NCBI GenBank assembly: GCA_028023455.1
Contig: JAQFVV010000013.1
Coordinates: 6,338,811 to 6,402,810, forward strand
DNA length: 64,000 nt
Direction: 5' to 3'
Origin: Epiperipatus broadwayi
Lineage: Eukaryota; Onychophora; Udeonychophora; Euonychophora; Peripatidae
Part shown: positions 58,237-64,000 of the stretch, in pieces
Layout of the letters: the number at the start of each line of letters is the position of its first letter
Numbering within the stretch: the first letter of the stretch is position 1
The notes under the pieces: generated by a model
Database searches by the model: none
The model's input: the letters and a program-made list of their open reading frames with translations, nothing else
Told to the model about the DNA's origin: nothing
Position numbers and translations under genes: made by a program

Positions 58237-61200
58237 TTAGATTATGTTGAACATAGGTGTGTGTGGAAATGATCACTCGAACATATATGGTATAATTCAG
58301 AGGGAATCTTACTTCAACAACATTTATTACAAGACACATTATTTTACAAACATATGCATTCATTTCACATTGATTACAAGCTTGACTAAATAACATTTAA
58401 ATTACATAAATCATATACATTTAATATTTGGAGGCTGTTCCTCTTATCTGTTATTTCAATAATATTTATAACTCTATTTATTAAATTATTAGCAATACAA
58501 AATAATTATATATTCACATACCAATGTTTATATCATGTATTCCCATTCTGTGATCTCAATGAACTAAGAAAACGGTAACAAATAATCAACTAATGCCATT
58601 GAAAATATTTCCGTATGCCTATAAATCTATACTTACTGTATGAAATTAAGTAATAATTTATTAAAATTAGCATTAAATAAAGTAAAATTTCGTAACCCAA
58701 TATTACATTCATACTGGGAGGATGAACTGCCAGTAATAATAATAAATGAAATAATGATAAGGTGGGTGATATGATTTGACAAATTACTTAGAACTTACAA
58801 TTCCAGCGATAGTCTTCCTCCATATCTCCAAGTTTATCATATCTCTGAATGTGTGCGCATTTATAAATTTACAATCATAATGCATTTATTGATTATATTT
58901 TCTATCGGTTTACTTGCGGAATGAATAAACTTCACAATACAGATGGTACAATGAGCTAATTATTAAATTATTAATCTAACTTCAAGTATATTACATAAAT
59001 CACTAAAACATTTGTCTAAAATAAGTAACATATACTACATAATGATAAATACATGGAATGAAGTGAGAGAAAGAGAGAGCAAAATGCTAACAAATAAATA
59101 TTGGCATATGGGCACATGAGGGTTAGCAAGACTTCAAACATCAATTTAATTCATCAACTTAGTAACTACCAACTTTTCTGACACAAATGGTGTGGAACCA
59201 AACCAATTAATCATAAATAAACGAGACATATACCACTTTAAGGAATATAATCATCACATCATATACTATCAAATAAGGAAGTATACCACCACCCACAGCT
59301 CATTAGGTAAATAAGTAAAATGAGCATTACTAATCTGAATAGCATGATTATCCTTTCAATCACCTCTCCACTCAAAAGGTATCTAAGCCATTTTATATAG
59401 GACAAATACATAAACAGATAAACTCTTAAATTTTCACAATCTTTAGCGCATAGCACCAGCCGCAACCGATAGGAAAACAAATAAGCATAAATTTAACTCT
59501 TATAAAATATCTTCTGATAGTGAACACACACATGAATATATGATCATGTATGAAATCTTTTTGAAAACACATCAGACAACAAAATGTTATATTAGCATTA
59601 ATTAAATTATAAATGAATCTAATATCTAGGAAAAATTATGAACATCGAATTTCAAATTAGCGTAAATATTATCAAGTAAGCCTGACCATTCGACAATAAG
59701 GGCATAAATATTTTCATGTATCTATTTATGATTACCAACTAATGAATGATGATAAAGCATGCAATTTGCACCAATAATATGAGCATGGGAATATATAATA
59801 TTTTACATAATACAACAAAAGAAAATATTACCACTTTGGTATAACTTATACCAAAATCTCCGAGATGCTCTAAAAGAGACTAGGCATATAAATACATAAA
59901 AATGATAAATCAAATTAATATCAAACTAAATATAAATATATATATATATATATATCTACCTATTTATCATATGCAATGGAAAAAATGCATATCAAACTTA
60001 TCATTAAAATAAAAGTTCCCTTTTTATTTTTTTTAGTTCATACTTTTGAAGTTCATACTTGAAATTTTAAAAGTTGAAACATACATGGAGCTCACGATGA
60101 TAATGATGAATAAACAAACATTAAAACGTACAAACATTTCTCCTGCAAGATAAACATGAATTTGGCAAAACAGCAATAATCTCCAATGTTCTTAGGGCTT
60201 CCTACCGGACATTATAAACAGTTTTTGCACATATTTGAATCAATTTTTTTTTTTTTATAAACTTCACACAGCTCAGCAAGATCATCCAAATAAATGTTTA
60301 TGATCCATGCTATTTTCAACTCTGTTCTGTCTAAAATTTCCAACATTTAATAAATTTTAATATGATCAATATCAGAGTTATTTGATCATCCATGCTTATA
60401 CCCATTTCTGATAAATAATTATCAAATATCATTAAGTCAAACATTCTATTACTCATTGATAGGTGTGAATGGTAAGGTAATTTAGTATACATAACTATTC
60501 AAATAATATAAAGTATCAGAATAAATAATTTCTCTTTTTCAGCCTTATTTTACACAATAAAAATAGAAAACTTATTAAATGAGAGTCAATAAAATATTTC
60601 ATTATACAATTCGGCATAACTTTTCCAATTATTATCATTATTGTTAATTTACATAATTCCAGTATTATACTATTTATTATAAATAAGTTATAGCAAAATT
60701 GTATTAGCAATTTTTCTATATAATATCCATGCATTATGAATAAAAGCAAATTCAAATTGTTAGTCGATAAAAGTTGGAACTGGTGTACCTTTAAACGTTT
60801 AGCCTTCCATATTGGACAATTCTATCCTGTATCCTTCACAATTACACATTGGCATTTATGCTTGAGTAGTATGAGAGAAGTTTTCTTAGTAAAAAGGGAA
60901 TAGTAAAAAATTTAATGAAAATATTAGGTTCACTTGTTTTATTATATTTCTTTTTTTTTTTAGAAAAATTTTTCACCTTCTCTAAAACTTTTTCTGAAGT
61001 CTTCTGTCTACTTAGCCATGCCTCCTTTTTTATTTTTATAATGAGGGCAACAATATGCAAAAATTTATTGCTTGTAAAAAAATATTAGGAATAGAGTAAT
61101 GAAAAAAAAAAGTTACAAATACTAACTAATAATAAATAAAATAAATAACTTTTACATTTTCAAATGAAAGATTTTATGCAATAAATAATTAATAAAAAAT

Positions 61201-61935
61201 CATATTAACTGATGGTGTGTGTGTGTGCATCTGTTTTTCCATTAGTCCAGAGATCTATTAGTGACTGAGCTATTAGCAATTTCTATGGCAAACAAATAAT
61301 GTTATTGCAAGATGGATATTCTCATTGATAATTAGAAATATGATTGAGGTGTGAAGTGTGAGATGATGTGAATGGACATGCACCCACATATACAAGTTAG
61401 ATCTTGGAATGGCAATAAACAATAAATTAAAAAAATAATGAATAAGCACTTAACATGGCCTTTCAGACAAACAATACTTATTCCCACTAGTCTAGCTTTT
61501 ATATTAACAACTCCTGATACAATCCATTTCCCTATCCCAGTATTAGACATACATAAAAAAAATTAATGATTGGTACACTCCAACTAACATCTTAAGAAAC
61601 TTTTCAACTGAATTATACATTAAGTTATATCACAATTCATTTTTTTCCATTAGGTACCCATGATTTCTATTGGTACAATGTGAACTTTCCACATTCCTTC
61701 CTGGTGCCAATCTGGAAGGTTACAATATAAGAACTGGCAAAGCTTTCCCTAACTGTCAACCCTGGACCATCTATTTATAATGCTTTTGGTAATAAAAAGT
61801 GTAGTTTGCTGACTATGTTGAAATATGAGAGTAAATATAGTATGTTAATCAGAAGTTAATATGGTTCTATTAATGATGCAATTGCAATTAATTATATTAT
61901 TCAAAGAATGGAGACTCCATGTTACTTTTAACATT
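58237..61935. other. Spacer
   Basis: AT-rich, with no gene recognised. It contains (TA)n at about 59936-59956 and a (GT)n run at about 61215-61228. The stretch 61380-61770 is somewhat less AT-rich but shows no recognisable coding. Confidence 0.5.
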
Positions 61936-62406
61936 TGTATTGATAATCAATTTAGAAATCAAGTAATTTATAAATATTAAATCAAGAACAGTATAGGAAT
62001 TGACTTAATTAAGCTTCCTCTAGCTGTTAATAACTACATAAATTTATCATCTTAGCATGAGCAAACTATAAAAAAATAGAACAGGCCATCCATTTCTTCT
62101 TTCCATTTTTAAAATAATTAATTACAATTTCTTAATTAATAGTACCATAAAAACATTTGGTTTAAGTATTTATTATATTCACTCCCAAATTACATGTTTA
62201 ATAATCTGAGATTATTATCATTAAAATTACAAGAAATAGGCAATCTGTTTTATTTCTTTATAGGTGCCAATATTAAAATAGTGGAATTATGCTATTAATC
62301 ACAATACAAAAAGCTTAATCAACTCCTAGATTTTTAAAGATATGGTGATATTGTTTCTCATTTAATATTCATAATTATTTGATTTCTAAATTGATTATCA
62401 ATACAA
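61936..62406. repeat. Inverted repeat pair
   Basis: TTGTATTGATAATCAATTTA GAAATCAA (61936-61963) is exactly mirrored at 62379-62406. Weaker matching continues inward (TAAATATTAAAT against ATTTAATATTCA; TTAATTAAGCTT against AAGCTTAATCAA). A further inverted fragment (GCTTCCTCTA...AATAACTACATAA at about 62012-62042 against its mirror at about 62604-62640) shows the zone was rearranged more than once. Confidence 0.65.
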
Positions 62407-63160
62407 GAATTTTTAAACTGAGATGCAGTCTTAATCTTTTGCATATTTGACTATGATTTCATAATTAATAGCTTTATATTAACATCTGATTTAAATATTA
62501 TACCCTCTCTTAAATTTTAATGCAGTTGACAAACTAGGCTTATTATCACTGAAGGTACAAAAATAGATCATCCCTTCTATTTTTCACAATTTACTGCATT
62601 AAACAGGCAAAGTTATGCAGTTATTTTTGATTAGAGGAAGCAGAATCAACTCCTAATTATTTCATATATGATAAGATAGTAATAGTATTTATTATTAATA
62701 TTTTATAAAAACAAACTGTATTATAATACTATACTCTTTATTATATTGTAATAATCATTTCTATAAAACACTATAAATAAATACCATTTATTACTTATTA
62801 TATAATAGAAAAAATTCAGATGGGGCTATTTAATACAATAGCATATATGTGACATCAATTGTATCACCATTAGTTATTTTATTTATATATTACCCCCCCC
62901 CCATCCATTGTAATAATAGAAAGTAAACAAATAAAATTTAAAATTTCTAATTCTCATTTAACTACTTAGCAGCATAATCCACCATAATCACTTAAATACA
63001 TCTTTTGTATATTATTTATCATCAGTTTTTATTCTTTTAATATTCTCAAAAAGTATGTGCTGAAGTGCTTTTTTTTTTCTAAGTTACAGTATTAATAAAA
63101 TTATATATTTTTTTAAAGAAACATTTTTATTTACATAAATGCATTAAAAGATAAAAAATA
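62407..63160. other. Spacer
   Basis: AT-rich with a run of ten or more C at about 62893-62903. No gene was recognised. Confidence 0.5.
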
Positions 63161-63310
63161 AATTTTCTTCAGTATTCTTAATATTATGCAACAAAATAAA
63201 AGCATGAAGAGGTCTTATGTTTAGTAATAATCTAAAAATATTTATAAATAAAATATTTTTAAATATGATTACCACACATTTTGCATAATATCAAAAATAC
63301 TGAAGAAAAT
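63161..63310. repeat. Hairpin, MITE-like
   Basis: AATTTTCTTCAGTATTCTTA ATATTATGCAA (63161-63191) pairs with TTGCATAATATCAAAAATAC TGAAGAAAAT (63281-63310) with few mismatches. The loop is about 90 bp and AT-rich. Confidence 0.65.
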
Positions 63311-64000
63311 CAATTTTTTTCTTTTTTACTGCGTTTTTGTGAATAAAAACATTTTTAAAAATTTTTTATTTTCTATTTTTTAGATTTAAAATTTTTTAAA
63401 GCTATAGAGTAAAATAAACATTTATTTATAAATTCAAAGCTATTTTTTAATGCCTACATAACTTTTTTAAATAAACTATTTGATGAACAAATAAAAACTT
63501 TATTTATTTAAATAAAAATCAATAAAAATTAGTTTAATTTAAAAGATCAAAAATCTTCCCATAATTCATAAACTTTAGCTAGTTTTCTAAGTCATATTCT
63601 GCCACATTTAATGATATTAAAATAACACTGAAAAAATTATAAAAACTCAATAGAGTTTAGAATTTTATAAATAATGTAAGATATATATATATATTTCTAT
63701 TTGCAAAATATTTTTTGCAATTGTCTAAAGAGAGAAAACCACTCTATAAATTGGTTTTGTTAAAAGATCAACATTACATTTCCTTTTTTTCTCTGATATT
63801 TATTCTTGATATATTTTATTTAGAAAATGTAACTTTATTATTTAAAATGGTGAATAATATTCTGTTTTAATATTTTTTCCCTTTAATTTCTTTTACTTTT
63901 AATTTTTTTTTTAATAGTAAGACCACTAGATAATAGTAATGTAAAAAAAATACTAAATTTTTTGTAAAATTAAAAATTAAATTTTCATTTTTTTTTGCTA
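63311..64000. other. Spacer
   Basis: Very AT-rich sequence with long A and T runs and a short (TA)n at about 63681-63694. No gene was recognised. Confidence 0.5.

Overview
This is a very AT-rich, repeat-dense stretch of a eukaryotic nuclear genome, most likely an invertebrate animal. The reasons are scattered transposable elements of several animal classes (Ty3-type LTR elements, LINEs, a Penelope-like element, mariner, hairpin MITEs), long micro- and tetranucleotide satellites, a TTAGGG-type tract and almost no open coding frames. I could not assign a species. I found no convincing host gene, tRNA or rRNA; most of the open frames of 60-130 codons look like chance or transposon debris.

Layout. 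1-2.7 kb: AT-rich spacer with small hairpin repeats. 2.76-6.25 kb: a badly decayed LINE on the plus strand. 7.3-12.3 kb: an LTR retrotransposon with 1.43-kb LTRs, a primer-site-like motif and a gag gene, but no pol. 12.6-13.8 kb: a non-autonomous inverted-repeat DNA element carrying a tandem repeat and a telomere-like tract. 17.3-17.5 kb: a probable Penelope 3' end on the minus strand. 18.9-23.9 kb: a second LTR element with 2.16-kb LTRs and only about 0.75 kb between them, with no gene. 24.9-25.8 kb: a decayed polyprotein relic. 28.6 and 33.0 kb: two inverted copies of a small repeat. 31.6-32.9 kb: a satellite zone around a pure AAT tract. 33.2-33.5 kb: a perfect 147-bp hairpin. 34.9-35.4 kb: a decayed mariner transposase. 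36.3 and 36.7 kb: two tRNA-SINE-like copies. 40.6-43.1 kb: a cluster of foldback elements. 43.26-49.25 kb: a full-length, recently inserted but mutated Tx1/L1-like LINE with a 15-bp target duplication. 50.8-51.5 kb: a 670-bp tetranucleotide satellite. 51.7-52.8 kb: two GIY-YIG-bearing Penelope 3' ends arranged head to head. 52.9-57.4 kb: a purine-rich segment with LTR-like ends, possibly another gene-less retroelement. 57.4-64 kb: AT-rich spacer with small duplications and hairpins.

How the parts work together. The two LTR elements share end sequences (TGTA...TTACA), 4-bp target duplications, closely related primer-binding-like motifs and a putative splice donor downstream of a TATA box. Neither encodes reverse transcriptase or integrase, so both would need enzymes from an element elsewhere in the genome; one still supplies, or once supplied, a Gag. 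Many units sit directly against (AT)n runs, so (AT)n appears to be a preferred insertion target. Coordinates and identities come from reading the sequence by eye; no alignment or database search was run.
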